From contig VFIW01000013.1 of NCBI GenBank assembly GCA_006386115.1, positions 248,001 through 312,000 of the forward strand: a stretch of 64,000 nt of DNA. The letters are read 5' to 3'. Shown one piece after another: positions 1 through 13,100 of this stretch (positions are counted from its first letter, which is position 1; each line of letters starts with the position of its first letter). The position numbers were made by a program, and so were the translations under genes. The notes below the pieces were generated by a model, which did no database searches, was not told the origin of the DNA, and saw only the letters and a list, made by a program, of their open reading frames with translations. Source of the stretch: Globisporangium splendens. Lineage: Eukaryota > Oomycota > Peronosporomycetes > Pythiales > Pythiaceae.

Positions 1-270
1 CAGATTACGTGTGTTTAATTCATGAAGGCGATCGCAGCACCATCAGCCAAGAGGAATGGGAAATTCCGGTTGGTATACTCGATGCAGCATCCCAACCTTC
101 TTCAAGAGCTTCACCTTTGAGAAGCGATGCACAGCTATCACCTGTGCAATCTCAGTTACCAGCAAGAGATAACATGTCGGTTGGCCCCATTATCGAGAAA
201 GCCGTGCTGGCGTTGCGATGTAGTTTTATCAAAGTTTTTCGTTTGCTAACCATAATTGCTGATTTTAAAG

Positions 271-1068
271 CGCCGAGTGGGGAGCATGTTTCAGCAAGCA
301 GAGGCGGCAGCTGCGTTGCGATGGCAGCAGGAACCACAGAACAATCAAACTGACATCCAAGATAACCACAACGATCTTGCTCTGAAGCAAGCTGCGTCTG
401 TCGTTTATGGCCTCAAGGTTTGAATTGCATATTGCGCCTTATATGGTTAAGGCTGTTCGTTGAAAAAACTCTGAGTGGACAATTTTGTGTTGCGTAGGCG
501 TCACTCTTTCCTCTAATTGATCAGGCTGAAGAACTGCTGCGAGAGATCCAGAAGCGTCGAGGTGCCAAGCTGTCGCTTATTCTTCCGCAAGAGTGTCTGA
601 GCACTATCGAAAACCATTCAGATGCTCTAGCATCGGCAATTTTGGATGATATTCTACTCGTACGTATCTCATGAAACCCGAATTCATTGGCAAACTGACA
701 GTATGGCACTTGCACGTTATCAGCTCTCAACCAGTTGACCGTGGATAGGTCCAACCAAAACCAAAATCCACCTCGACGAGATTGCTCACGCCTTCTAGTT
801 CGTTGGCGAAAATGAGTCCAATACAACCGTGCATGAGAAACACCAGCCTGACTCATCTCGTCCAACACACACGAACGTCTCGGCATTCGGCACCAAGAAC
901 TGGTATGCAAGTTTACTGAATGAAAGCCATGTTGTCGACCAATATATCACACGGAAATCACATACGACATTATTAGAAACCAAGGAGAGAGGAAAATGCA
1001 TACTCGCATTGATCCACGTACCCGCCTTCACAAATGAGCTTCAGTTCATTTCGCTCACTCGCAGTTAG
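271..1068 (+). CDS. 3' exons of a spliced gene of unknown function
   Basis: Not recognised. Three consecutive exons are supported by clean GT-AG introns, all phase 0: 271-417, 498-659 and 799 onward. They encode helical, Gln/Ala- and charge-rich sequence (FQQAEAAAALRWQQ, then AEELLREIQKRRG), followed by a less structured tail (FVGENESNTTVHEKHQ). Sequence 1-219 probably holds an earlier exon, but the junction at 219/271 does not join in frame, so the 5' structure is unresolved and the gene very likely begins before the window. The last exon stays open to the TAG at 1066-1068, running about 96 bp into the 3' end of the opposite-strand TPR gene; an earlier donor at 904 (GTATGC) is possible and would remove that overlap. 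Existence of the gene is fairly secure from the exon chain; function is unknown. Confidence 0.6.
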
Positions 1069-2809
1069 TTCGTAGCCAGTGGCATTGAGGAGAACCCTTT
1101 CCAGATCTTCCAAAGCAATACATCCCGATCGAGTTGGGTCTCTGAGTAAAAACTGCTCTTCAACGGAGACTGCTCGTGCAAATGCAAGCGCATACAAGCG
1201 ATGGAGCAGCCCGGCGATGGCTCCTTGCCGTCCGTTCACCTCATGAAACAACAGCGGGGAACGCCTCTGAGATCCGCTTCGATAGCTTTCCGTATGATCT
1301 TCCGCAGCGATTGTACGCATGAGTTCAGATGGCTTCACTGCCACACAGCGCAGTGTCTGCAGGTACTCAAATGTAAATTTGTGCGCAGTTTCAGTCTCTT
1401 TGAACGCATGCTCGTTCCGGTCTCTCTGGGTTCCTTCAATCTCTTCAAGCATCGCTTGAATCTCGTCCACTGCTTCCTTCGGGCACATCTGCAGAGCGAA
1501 ATCAAGTTGATGCTTAGCATCGACGAAGTCATACGAGCGAGCAAGTGTGACCTCAAGGTTGTAGCGCGCTTTCCACGACATCGGGTCAAGATCCAGGCAG
1601 TTGCGGTAGGATTTCGCGGCTTCGTCCAAGTGACCAAGCGTGAGGTAAATGGACCCTGCATTCAGATACATAGCCGGAATGTTGCTCCCTTTAGGTCGGA
1701 GACAAATAATCTCCAGCAGCAGATACAGAGCCTCGACAAGGTTGATGCGATCCTGGGACACGGTGAGTCTGTGTACATCTTTCTTTGCTTGGCGCCACGT
1801 TCGTGGAGTAACGCGCTTTTCTTGGAAGCGAGCCGCAAACCGGTGCTCTTCTAGCGTCTTGAGTTTGAATTTCTCAGTACTTGGCTGTCCACCCACGGAT
1901 GCATGTCCAAGAGGCGGCCTCATGAGCGACGAAGTCTGCGAGTGGCTTGTGCGGATGGAAAACACAGAGTAGCTCTCCATAGTATTAGCTTTGAGTCGCG
2001 CGCCGTCAAACTGGGTCTGTCTCGCTTCGAAGCGCTCAAAGTCAAAGAATTTGGCGACAAATTCAGAGTTCGAGAGAATGACTCTGAGAAAAGAAAAACG
2101 CGAAGTTAGATACTCTTTTCAGTTGTAAAAGAACAATAACGTGTGCATGAAAGCAGCAAATTTTGCATACTTGAGAAGCCTCAGGAGATTTTCGCACACT
2201 TTCCATCCTGATGTGAAATCGCTGAATCGTGTCTGCACGATTCGGATCACTTGAGCGGCATTCGACTGCACTGCCAGCAACAAAAAGCATGGAGATAATC
2301 GATGCAGTAACCAGCATAACCTCGCGAGAGAACAGGAAAGGTGAAAAGTGTCGAATCCTTACCGCAATTGCATGTATCCGAAGATCATTGCTGGCCGAAA
2401 TGAGCTCCCATATCAATGAGAGCAACATCATCTAACCAGCCATACACGAATGATGAGTATCAAAGGCATGCACCAATTGCCGCTATTTCACGCGCAGAGC
2501 AGCTCAGCATTAATGGCTTACAATCCGATCGACAGGCAGCTTCTGGTGACGTTGAAGCCCGCGGATCACGCGTTGCACCACAACCCTCAGAAGGCAGGGA
2601 TCTGGGCAGAGCAATTGCAATATTCATTCGCACACACATATCTCATAAATGTTCACGAGATTAACGTAATACGAATGAATAGCTTACGTGAGTGCAGCAG
2701 CGGCGCTTGCAATCGTGGGCGCAGCCGCAACAGGTCGAATAGCTGCTGGGCAGCCACGGGCAAATATTCCTACACAGCCAACACAACAGCCATGGCACCG
2801 TCCGCACAT
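973..2809 (-). CDS. TPR and EF-hand protein, five exons
   Basis: Exons (transcript order) 2688-2809, 2522-2585, 2363-2431, 2171-2265 and 973-2083 join in frame to 486 aa. The introns are GT-AG and the phases agree (2, 0, 0, 2). The N-terminus is Cys- then Ala-rich, followed by helical ARM-like segments (LIWELISASNDLRIHAIA, then VCENLLRLLKVILSNSEF). The middle has tetratricopeptide repeats (YLNAGSIYLTLGHLDEAAKS and the next unit). The C-terminus has an EF-hand loop DPTRSGCIALED, with the invariant Gly6 and Ile8 but Asp instead of Glu at position 12. TPRs suggest a scaffold and the EF-hand suggests calcium sensing; the partner is unknown. The first ATG (2809) follows an in-frame TAA, so it is a reasonable start, but an upstream exon cannot be excluded. 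The 3' end overlaps the plus-strand gene. Confidence 0.75.
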
Positions 2810-4160
2810 CCGCGAGTCAATTTCCCCATAGCACGCCGATTAAAGCAGCAACTGACCATCCATCGCGACGTCGGGCACGCTGTCAAATCCCACAGCGCGT
2901 TCTCGATTCTTCGCACGGATCTGCATTAAACATTATCAACAGCAACATCGTCATCATCGTGTGTGTGTTTACTACATCATGAACACTCGCTGCGAGCAAC
3001 CGCATGGATGCGTAGAAGCCATTTTTCTCGCACCAACAAATGGAAACGTGGCCGCCATCGCCACATGTATGCGCGCACACACAGGTCCGCTGCTTTAGGG
3101 ATTTACTGCAATAGCGATGCCACTATGCAGGCTGCAGGACGCCGCGAGTTTCTTTTGAGCCGCCCATCTGGTCGTTTCACCGCCATGTCTCTTGAAGATC
3201 GCCCCATGTCATCGCATTTCCTGTTTAATTCGATAAAGCGATGTTTATTCGTTTAAAAGGGGATGACGGGATCAACTGCCGAAAAGCAGATGGTTTCTCT
3301 GGCTCCCTGCACTGACTATACACCATTTTTCCCACGATGCGACGACGACGTGGGTGTTCCGCAGAGTAGTACCGTAGCCACTTGCTGAGCCGTTTCTGCA
3401 AGCTTTTTGCATGAGAGAACGCGAAGACTGACATCTCGGTCCGATTCGCTTTTCTCTGTGGCAACAATGTGTTGCGACCACATCCTGGAGCCGTGGCGGT
3501 GCTTCTGCCACTGTACGCAGTAACTCACTTTAGTTTTTGCTTTTCTGATTCTCTGACTTGCCATTTTCTTTTGCACAAACTCATGGCAAATGAAAATGTG
3601 CCCAAATCATCGCTGCCTCGTCTGCCTTGAATCATGATGTCGCCACACCGGGTGATTCCAGCGAATGTTTCCCTCTCCTTCCCTTAATCAGCCAATCAAA
3701 GCCTGGATCTTGCCATTTCAACCAATCAAGCGGCTTCATTCGAGTCCAGCTTGGCTCGTGTTGCTCCAGATCGCAATGATGGTTGCGCAGGTGTGAATCA
3801 CCTGATGGTAGAGGCAGGGGGAGCCAGCCAGCCAAGCGAGCCACCCCGTTTGCCAGCAAAGTCAAGCCAAAATAACAGACGGCATAGATCTCGTGCGTGG
3901 CTCTGACCCATCCGCCCGCACGCGCACTCGCATCTTGGGACGCGCGGCCGCCAGCTCGCACGTCTCACCCATTTCGGGACTCGCCCGCGTCCGTCCATTG
4001 CGGTCAGTTTTCCCCAGCGAATAATAAGAAAGAAAGGCGGATAGTCGACCCCCCCCCCCCCTCTCTCTCTCTCTCTCGTCTGTGTGTGTTTCCCCTGCAT
4101 AGAGTGTGTGCGTGTGATCACCCATTTCCTTATCACCCGCGCGCGCGCAACGCATAAACC
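2810..4160. other. Intergenic region upstream of the IQ-repeat gene
   Basis: No convincing gene. Several open stretches on the minus strand (for example 3316-3576 and 3798-4604) lack partner exons and are low in complexity. The right part holds simple-sequence tracts: a run of about 13 C followed by (CT)n at 4049-4077, then TG repeats. Since the nine-exon gene starts at 4161 and the TPR gene ends its exons at 2809, this is the likely divergent promoter region of both. Confidence 0.5.
4049..4077. repeat. Poly-C / (CT)n microsatellite
   Basis: A C-run passes directly into CT dinucleotide repeats about 85 bp upstream of the first ATG of the nine-exon gene. A pyrimidine tract here could be a promoter or 5' UTR element; that is inference. 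A second short tract, (GT)n, lies in intron 1 near 4200-4216. Confidence 0.8.
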
Positions 4161-7100
4161 ATGGAGCACGGTACGTGGACCCTGTATGAACATGTATTCG
4201 GTGTGTGTGTGTGTGCGGGTATGTGCGCCACATCGTGCGGGGAGCATGCCCTGTCCAAAGTCGTGCGTGTGCATGCGATGGCGCCAAAGAAAAATAAAAG
4301 AGACTGATATGGATGATGTGGTGTTGTAATGGTCGCAATTGGTTGGTTGCCCACTTGCAGATGACCAGAGCCAAGTGAGCGGCCGCGTGAAGGCGCTGCG
4401 CGAGATGTTCAACAAGGGTGGCAGTCCCGGAGCCGCCACTCCGGAAAAGGCGCCCGTGCGCAGCCTGCAATTCAACAAGTTCGTCGCACAAGGTGCGTGT
4501 GCGCGCAGATGACGCCGCAGGATGACTGTATTCACACGTACTGATCGTAATGACTTCCTCCTGATGTACAGACAAGCAAGCGAAAGAACAGTCTGCCATG
4601 CCATTCGCTGGAGCGGGCGACCCGATCGAGAACAAGGTGCTGCGGAAGCTCCGCGAACGCCGCGAGGCGGAGAAAAAAGCCGAAGAAGAAGCGATGCAGA
4701 CCGTTCGAAAGAACTCGTACGCTCTGGATCATGATCATGTGTACCAGCACGCGCAGAGTCAGAAGGAGTACGAGCGCAATGCAGAGAAAGAAGCCAAAGA
4801 GTCTCTGCTGAACTTCACTCGAAATGGCAAGTGGCTTTTGCTTCTCTGCTCTTCTGTATGTTCGTCGTGTCTAACTTAAAAGTGTGCGTTCACGTGTAAA
4901 TCAGGCGACCACGATCATATCTACACGCACGCTGTGAAGCAAAAGGAAGAAGATTTGAAAGCAGGTGCGCATAAATGATGGTGTAGCACTGCAAGGAGGT
5001 GAATGAAAGATCTAATCGATCCTTGTTTCCTAATTCTGTAAACAGAACGTGAGGCCAAGGAATCGTTGGCCAAATGCAGCAGTGCCAAGTCGTACATCGA
5101 AGAGAAACTCGATGAAAAGAAGCGACTGGAAGAAGCTGAGCGCCAAAAGAGTAAGATAACCACAATGCCTGCTATAGATGAAATCAGGCAAACTAAGCTC
5201 ACTCGCTATGTGTATCTTTTCTAGTTCAAGAGACAAAGAATGCGTTCACAAAGAACAACTTCTCTTCTCCAGAGTTTGATCCAGCGTATGTGCGAGCCAA
5301 AGAACTCGAGCAAATCGAAAAAGAAGCGGAAGAAAAGGCAAAAGCTAGTCTGCTTCAGTATTCGCAAGTTGATGTGTCCCACGAATTGGTGATGCGCAAC
5401 GGGATGATGGTTCGCAAAACATCGGTTGACTCGGATACGTCGTCTTCCAGCGTTACGTCGCCAGGTACATCGCTGCAGTCGTTCTGTCGTTCATGGTAAT
5501 CGTCATCTGTGTACTCACAATGTGCTTCTGGGGCATTTTTAGTGAAAACGAGTTACCCATTTACCGACAAGTCCCGAAAAATAGCACCGAGTCCAGCAGC
5601 AGTGAAAGCAGTTGCTCGATTCCAGCAGCAACTAGCCGAGTCGCGCGCTGAAGAAGAAAAGCGTGCAGAGCGCAAAGCGTCCATTGAGTCGGCTCGAAAA
5701 ATGTCTTTTGACATGGAGCGCAAGATGTCGTTCGAGACATTGCCTAGACCAGGTACGATTCGTCTGAAGGAAAGAGTAGAAAGACATGCTATGTTTCTGA
5801 CGGATGCGTATTCACGCCTGCAATGAATAGAGCCAGATCTCAATCAGATTAAAGCGTCGGTCGACAAGTCAAACTTGTCCGTGCAGTCTGCAGCGCAAAA
5901 ATTCAAGGAAATGGAGCGCAAGAATGGTACGGACTAAGCTGAGGACTTGTACTGCATACCAAAACTATCGTTTGTGATGTCTGATCGATTTCTCTATTTT
6001 TGCAGCTGAAAAAAACAAGGTTGCTACTCCTGTAAGACGGAATTTCCGAACTCCTTCTTCGTCCGACCAAAGTACTGCCGGCTTGTCTTTATTTGAGCTT
6101 CATGCCAGAAACATGCGACAACGAGAGCAAAAGGCAAAGGAAGCTGAGCAACAAACGAAAGAGAGAATGGCATACACTGCTCCGTCTGGACAGTCTCGAA
6201 ACGCGATGGCAGTGCGAATTCAAAGAGCAGTTCGAGGCAGATTAGCGCGAGCAAGCTATCGTCGACGAGTTGCCGCTGCGATTAGAGTCGCTTTGTTCGT
6301 TCAGTCAACCGTTCGACGTCGCATTGCGCAAAAAGAGGTTGCTGAGATCCGTCGACAGCACCAACTTACGATTGCAAGCGCCGTTTTGCTACAGAGAAGA
6401 CTCCGTGGGTTGGTCCAGCGTCAGAAATATCGTGCTCAAGTGAAGTCTGTCGTTTTGATGCAGTCGGTTGTCAGGTCCCACCAGGCAAAGCGTTCCTTCA
6501 AATCTCAAATCCAAGCGGTGTACACCATCCAAGTCTTCCTGCGTCGAGCCCATGCAATCAAACAAGCTCGTGAAGAAGCTCGACTTATTCAAGAGCAACG
6601 GGCTCACGAAGTTTCTGCGGCCACGAAAATTCAGTCCACATTTAGGGGCCACAGCGCGAAAAGCAAGTTCAGCTCTCAAGTGAGCACAGTCATTCGTCTG
6701 CAAAGCTACTGGCGACGTTCACTGGCATACAAACAATTGTCGGTTCTAAAAGCAGAAGCTGAAATTCAGCTCTGGATGCGCCAGGATCTGGAAGAATCAA
6801 TGGCTCTTAAAATCCAATCGCAATGGCGTGGGAAGCGTGCGCGTACCGAGGTGCTTAAGCTAAAGGCGGATGCTCTAGTTGAAAAGCAGGCTCGTGAAGC
6901 TCAAGTTGCAGAGTCGATGGCTAAAGTCATTCAAGCACATTGGAGAGGAGCTGCTGCACGGTCAAAGGTATCAATCCTGCGAAATGAAGCTGCTCAGGCT
7001 GAGTTGGAACACTTGAAAGCGTTACAAATTCAGTGTGCATGGCGAGGAGCTGTTGCCCGAGCAGCTATTGCTGCTCTCAAGACCGAAGCAATGGTAAAGG

Positions 7101-10100
7101 ATCAAGAGATGCAAGCAAGACTTGAGAGCGCAATGGCGCTGAAGATCCAGTGCAAGTGGCGTGTTTTGTCTGCTCAATCACGATTGCAAAAACTGAAGGC
7201 TTCAGCAGCAGAAGAACGATCACGCCAGGTAGCCTTGGAGAACACTATGGCGCTCAAAATTCAGAGTCAGTGGAAGGGAAGAGTTGCCCGCGCAAACTAT
7301 GTTGTTATTCGCAAAGAAGCAAAACAGAAGCACCAAGCTGCCCAGGCACAGCTTGTAAATGCGATGGCAGTGAAGCTGCAGAGCCAATGGCGTGGTGTGT
7401 CTGCTCGTTCGGAAGTTGCGACAATGAAGAAAGAGAAGCAGAGAGCAGTTGAGGATGAAGCTGCTCGGATTGCTGAGATCGACCGTGCTGCAAAGCAGGC
7501 TGAGCTTGAAAATGCGATGGCAGTGAAGCTGCAGAGCCAATGGCGTGGTGTGTCTGCTCGTTCGGAGGTTGCTTCGCTGAAGGAAGAGAAGGCAACTGAA
7601 ATGGCTCGCATTGCTGATCTCGAGAAGCAGAAGGATGCCGAGGCTGAAGCTGCTCGCATCGCTGAGCTTGAAAATGCGATGGCAGTGAAGCTGCAGAGCC
7701 AATGGCGTGGTGTGTCTGCTCGTTCGGAGGTTGCTTCGCTGAAGGAAGAGAAGGCAACTGAAATGGCTCGCATTGCTGATCTCGAGAAGCAGAAGGATGC
7801 CGAGGCTGAAGCTGCTCGCATCGCTGAGCTTGAAAATGCGATGGCAGTGAAGCTGCAGAGCCAATGGCGTGGTGTGTCTGCTCGTTCGGAGGTTGCTTCG
7901 CTGAAGGAAGAGAAGGCAACTGAAATGGCTCGCATTGCTGATCTCGAGAAGCAGAAGGATGCCGAGGCTGAAGCTGCTCGCATCGCTGAGCTTGAAAATG
8001 CGATGGCAGTGAAGCTGCAGAGCCAATGGCGTGGTGTGTCTATCCGGACCTACGTTGCATCTGTCAAGAACCATCAACATATGGAAATCGAAGCTGCGCG
8101 TGAGGCAGAATTGAAGAACGCGATGGCTACGAAGATCCAACAGGAATGGCTGGCTACGCGAGCTGAGCTGGAACAGTGCCGTGCTCTCTTGGCCACGATC
8201 AAGAGCGACAAGCTTGCTGCAGCCAAGGGTGCTCAGGCGAAGAAGGTTACCCTTGAAACGGTGCGCGAGACGACCACCGAGGTGTCGGTGGAGAGTGTCC
8301 ACCAGAGCGCCTCGGTTTCTGTGCGTGGCGAGCTTGCGTCTGTGACTGCTGTGTGGTACCCAAGCGTTGTTCGTGCGTTGAAATTCGACGCCAAGAGCAC
8401 AGCCGTATCTGTGCAGAAGGATACCGAAGCTGCGCGTGAGGCTGAATTGAAGAACGCGATGGCTGCGAAGATCCAACAGGAATGGCTGGCTACGCGAGCT
8501 GAGCTGGAACAGTGCCGTGCTCTGTTGGCGACGATCAAGAGCGACAAGCTTGCTGCAGCCAAGGGTGCTCAGGCGAAGAAGGTTACCCTTGAAACGGTGC
8601 GCGAGACGACCACCGAGGTGTCGGTGGAGAGTGTCCACCAGAGCGCCTCGGTTTCTGTGCGTGGCGAGCTTGCGTCTGTGACTGCTGTGTGGTACCCAAG
8701 CGTTGTTCGTGCGTTGAAATTCGACGCCAAGAGCACAGCCGTATCTGTGCAGAAGGATACCGAAGCTGCGCGTGAGGCTGAATTGAAGAACGCGATGGCT
8801 GCGAAGATCCAACAGGAATGGCTGGCTACGCGAGCTGAGCTGGAACAGTGCCGTGCTCTGTTGGCGACGATCAAGAGCGACAAGCTTGCTGCAGCCAAGG
8901 GTGCTCAGGCGAAGAAGGTTACCCTTGAAACGGTGCGCGAGACGACCACCGATGTGTCGGTGGAGAGTGTCCACCAGAGCGCCTCAGTTTCTGTGCGTGG
9001 CGAGCTTGCGTCTGTGACTGCTGTGTGGTACCCAAGCGTTGTTCGTGCATTGAAATTCGACGCCAAGAGCACTGCCGTATCTGTGCAGAAGGATACCGAA
9101 GCTGCGCGTGAGGCAGAATTGAAGAACGCGATGGCTACGAAGATCCAACAGGAATGGCTGGCTACGCGAGCTGAGCTGGAACAGTGCCGTGCTCTCTTGG
9201 CCACGATCAAGAGCGACAAGCTTGCTGCAGCCAAGGGTGCTCAGGCGAAGAAGGTTACCCTTGAAACGGTGCGCGAGACGACCACCGATGTGTCGGTGGA
9301 GAGTGTCCACCAGAGCGCCTCAGTTTCTGTGCGTGGCGAGCTTGCGTCTGTGACTGCTGTGTGGTACCCAAGCGTTGTTCGTGCATTGAAATTCGACGCC
9401 AAGAGCACTGCCGTATCTGTGCAGAAGGATACCGAAGCTGCGCGTGAGGCAGAATTGAAGAACGCGATGGCTACGAAGATCCAACAGGAATGGCTGGCTA
9501 CGCGAGCTGAGCTGGAACAGTGCCGTGCTCTCTTGGCCACGATCAAGAGCGACAAGCTTGCTGCAGCCAAGGGTGCTCAGGCGAAGAAGGTTACCCTTGA
9601 AACGGTGCGCGAGACGACCACCGATGTGTCGGTGGAGAGTGTCCACCAGAGCGCCTCAGTTTCTGTGCGTGGCGAGCTTGCGTCTGTGACTGCTGTGTGG
9701 TACCCAAGCGTTGTTCGTGCATTGAAATTCGACGCCAAGAGCACTGCCGTATCTGTGCAGAAGGATACCGAAGCTGCGCGTGAGGCAGAATTGAAGAACG
9801 CGATGGCTACGAAGATCCAACAGGAATGGCTGGCTACGCGAGCTGAGCTGGAACAGTGCCGTGCTCTCTTGGCCACGATCAAGAGCGACAAGCTTGCTGC
9901 AGCCAAGGGTGCTCAGGCGAAGAAGGTTACCCTTGAAACGGTGCGCGAGACGACCACCGATGTGTCGGTGGAGAGTGTCCACCAGAGCGCCTCAGTTTCT
10001 GTGCGTGGCGAGCTTGCGTCTGTGATGCCTGTGTGGTACCCCATCGTTGATCGTGCAGCAGGCATTGAAATTCGACGCCTATAGCACTGGGGCCGTATAT

Positions 10101-13100
10101 GCTCTACACCTCTCTGCAGCGAAACACACGGTTGACCGACTGAAGCTGCGCGTGATGCAGAATTGAAGGAAACGCGATCTGCTACGTAATATCCAACAGG
10201 AATGCTGGCTCGCGCGAGTCTGAGCTGAACAGTGCCGTGCTCCTCTTGGCACGATCAAATTCGACAAGCTTGCTGCAGCCAAGGTTTCTCAGGTCTAAGA
10301 AGTTTCCTTGAACGGTGCTCGAGACGACCACTCGATGTGTCGGTGGAGAGTGTCCACCAGAGCGCCTCAGTTTTCTGTGCGGCGAGCTTTGCGTCTGTGA
10401 CTGCTGTGGTGGACCCAAGACGTTGTTCGTGCCATTGAAATTCGCTTGCCAAGAGCACTCCGTATCTGGTGAGAATGATACCGAATCTGTCGCGGAGGCA
10501 GAAGTGAAGAACGCGATGGCTACGAAGATCCAACAGGAATGGCTGCTACGCGAGCTGAGCTGAACAGTGCCGTGGCTCTCTTGGCCACGCTCAAGAGCGA
10601 CAAGCTTGCTGCAGCCGAAGGGTGCTCCTGCGAAGAAGTTACCCTTGAAACGTGCGCGAGACTGACCACCTCTTTGTCGGCCTCGTCTCGACTACCGTTT
10701 CCCACCGAGCGCCTCAGTTTCTGTGCGGCGTCTTTTGCGTCTGTGACTGCTGTGTGTACCCAAGCGTTGTTCGTGCTTGAATTCGACGCCAAGAGCACTG
10801 CCGATCTGTGCAGAGGATACCGAAGCTGCGCGTGAGGCAGAATTGAAGAACGCGTGGCTAGCGAAGATCCAACAGAATGGCTGCTACGCGAGCTGAGCTG
10901 GAACAGTGCCGTGCTCTCTTGCCACGACAAGAGCGACAAGCTTGCTGCAGCCAAGGGTGCTGCAGGGCGAAGAAGTTACCCTTGAACGGTGCGCGATACG
11001 ACCACCGATGTGTCGGTGGGAGTGTCCCCCGAGCGGCTCATTTCTGTGCGTGCGAGCTGTGCGTCTGTGACTGCTGTGTGGTACCCAAGCGTTGTTCGTG
11101 CATTGAATTCGACGCCAAAGCACTGCCGTATCTGTGCAGAAGGATACCGAAGCGCGCGTGAGGCAGAAGGAGAACGCGAATGGCTACGAAGATCCAACGG
11201 AATGGCTTGCTACGCGAGCTGAGCTGGAACATTGCCGTGCTCTCTTGCCAACGATCAAGAGCGACCATCTTGCTGCGCCAGGGTGCTCAGCTAATAAGGT
11301 TACCCTTGAAACGGTGTCTCGGAGACGACCACCGATGTGTTCGGTGGAGAGTGTCCACAGAGCGCCTCAGTTTCTGTGCGTGGCAGCTTGCTCTGGTGAC
11401 TGCTTTGTTGTACCCAGCGTTTTCTGCATTGAATTCCGACACCAAAGCATGCCGTATCTGTGGCAGAAGGTACCGAAGTGCGCGTGAGGCAGAATTGAAA
11501 ATGCGATGGCAGTGAAGCTGCAGAGCCAATGGCGTGGTGTGTCTGCTCGTTCGGAGGTTGCTTCGCTGAAGGAAGAGAAGGCAACTGAAATGGCTCGCAT
11601 TGCTGATCTCGAGAAGCAGAAGGATGCCGAGGCTGAAGCTGCTCGCATCGCTGAGCTTGAAAATGCGATGGCAGTGAAGCTGCAGAGCCAATGGCGTGGT
11701 GTGTCTGCTCGTTCGGAGGTTGCTTCGCTGAAGGAAGAGAAGGCAACTGAAATGGCTCGCATTGCTGATCTCGAGAAGCAGAAGGATGCCGAGGCTGAAG
11801 CTGCTCGCATCGCTGAGCTTGAAAATGCGATGGCAGTGAAGCTGCAGAGCCAATGGCGTGGTGTGTCTGCTCGTTCGGAGGTTGCAATGTTGAAGGCTGA
11901 AAAGGAATACCAAGTCGCAATTGTCGATTCTGAAGCTGGTATGACTGTTGATGCTGGTTCCTCACCTCGTACCAGTGAACGTCAATCTTATCCAGTCCGT
12001 CCAACTCTTGAACAACTTCAGAAGTTGAGTATGCGAGGCCGACTTTCTAATGCTTCTTCCGATGAAAGCGATGAGAGTGACGACGATGGCGACGGTGATG
12101 AGTCTGAAGTTGAAGTTATTCCAGGCAACATTTATAGCCCTCAGCCATCAAACGATCATATGGTTGCAAGAGATATCGCACCTGATCAGCGGAAAGCATC
12201 GGATACACACAGTGAAGGTAGCGATGACGATGGCGAAAGTGAAGACGTTGTGTCTACGGGGAATATTCAGAAAACTGTTGATGCCGCACCAAGTTCAACC
12301 GACAAGTTCAGTTTTTCCTACACGACTACCACGTCGTCGGCATCGACTCATGCTTCTGATGAATCATCACCATCATCTGCAGTTGAGCTCGTTCCTAACC
12401 AGTCTCAAGACCATCGAGTAAGTGACAACTCAGACTTCGGCAACCAATCCTCGCCTGGTGACTTTAGCTACAACCGCAACACATTCGACTCTGGAACCCC
12501 TCAAGGCAGCTTTGCGTCCAGTGCACGTGAATCGTATGATGACTTCGTGTTTGAATCGATCAATGATGCAAAGAAAACCGTGGAGGTCTCTGCTGAAGAG
12601 CCACAGTATTTTGATACTGACAGCGAGCGCGGAAGCGGAGTGGACAATAACCTCAGGAACAGCGCTGCGAACAATGACCAAGACGATGGAGATGAACGTC
12701 AAACGTACGTGAATGATGGCCCTGCAAAAACAGCCAGAAAGTGGTCTCGTCCAAAATTGTTCAACAAACTCGGTTCAGAGAAACTGGCTCACGTATTCGA
12801 GAAGCGCTCCAGCAGCATCAAGTCATCCAGCAACAGCAACTCTTCCTCGGCATCTGAGACTGACGGCCAAAAGCCGAAAACGAGTGCGCTCGCTGCTGTG
12901 GCCGCCGCCGCGAGTAGCGCAGGAGCAAAGCTTGCTCGGCGAGCGTCAAATGCGCGTACTTTCTCGATCGGTGAAGGAGCTCCTGTGCCAACCAATAGAT
13001 TGCGCAAGGCAAGCAGCAGTGCAGCCAGCTCTCAATCGGCCCAGTCCGATTACCTTGATGACGACGTTGAAGGTTCCGTTGTGTATTCACCAACCGCTCA

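Noticed and set aside
1201..1854. 217-aa plus-strand frame
   Set aside because: Antisense shadow of the TPR/EF-hand exon, which has recognisable domains and joins other exons.
3798..4635. Two long minus-strand frames before and over the first exons of the giant gene
   Set aside because: Low-complexity (His/Thr/Arg from TG and CT repeats) and antisense to well-supported exons.
7220..8974. 584-aa open frame on the minus strand
   Set aside because: It is the antisense of the tandem repeats. Because the periods (162 and 336 bp) are multiples of three, one stop-free unit makes the whole array stop-free. Leu/Arg/His-rich, no independent support; unlike the retroelement antisense ORFs it has no coding region outside the sense gene.
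8233..9906. Series of identical 109-aa minus-strand frames
   Set aside because: Repeat shadows of the 112-aa unit, one per unit.
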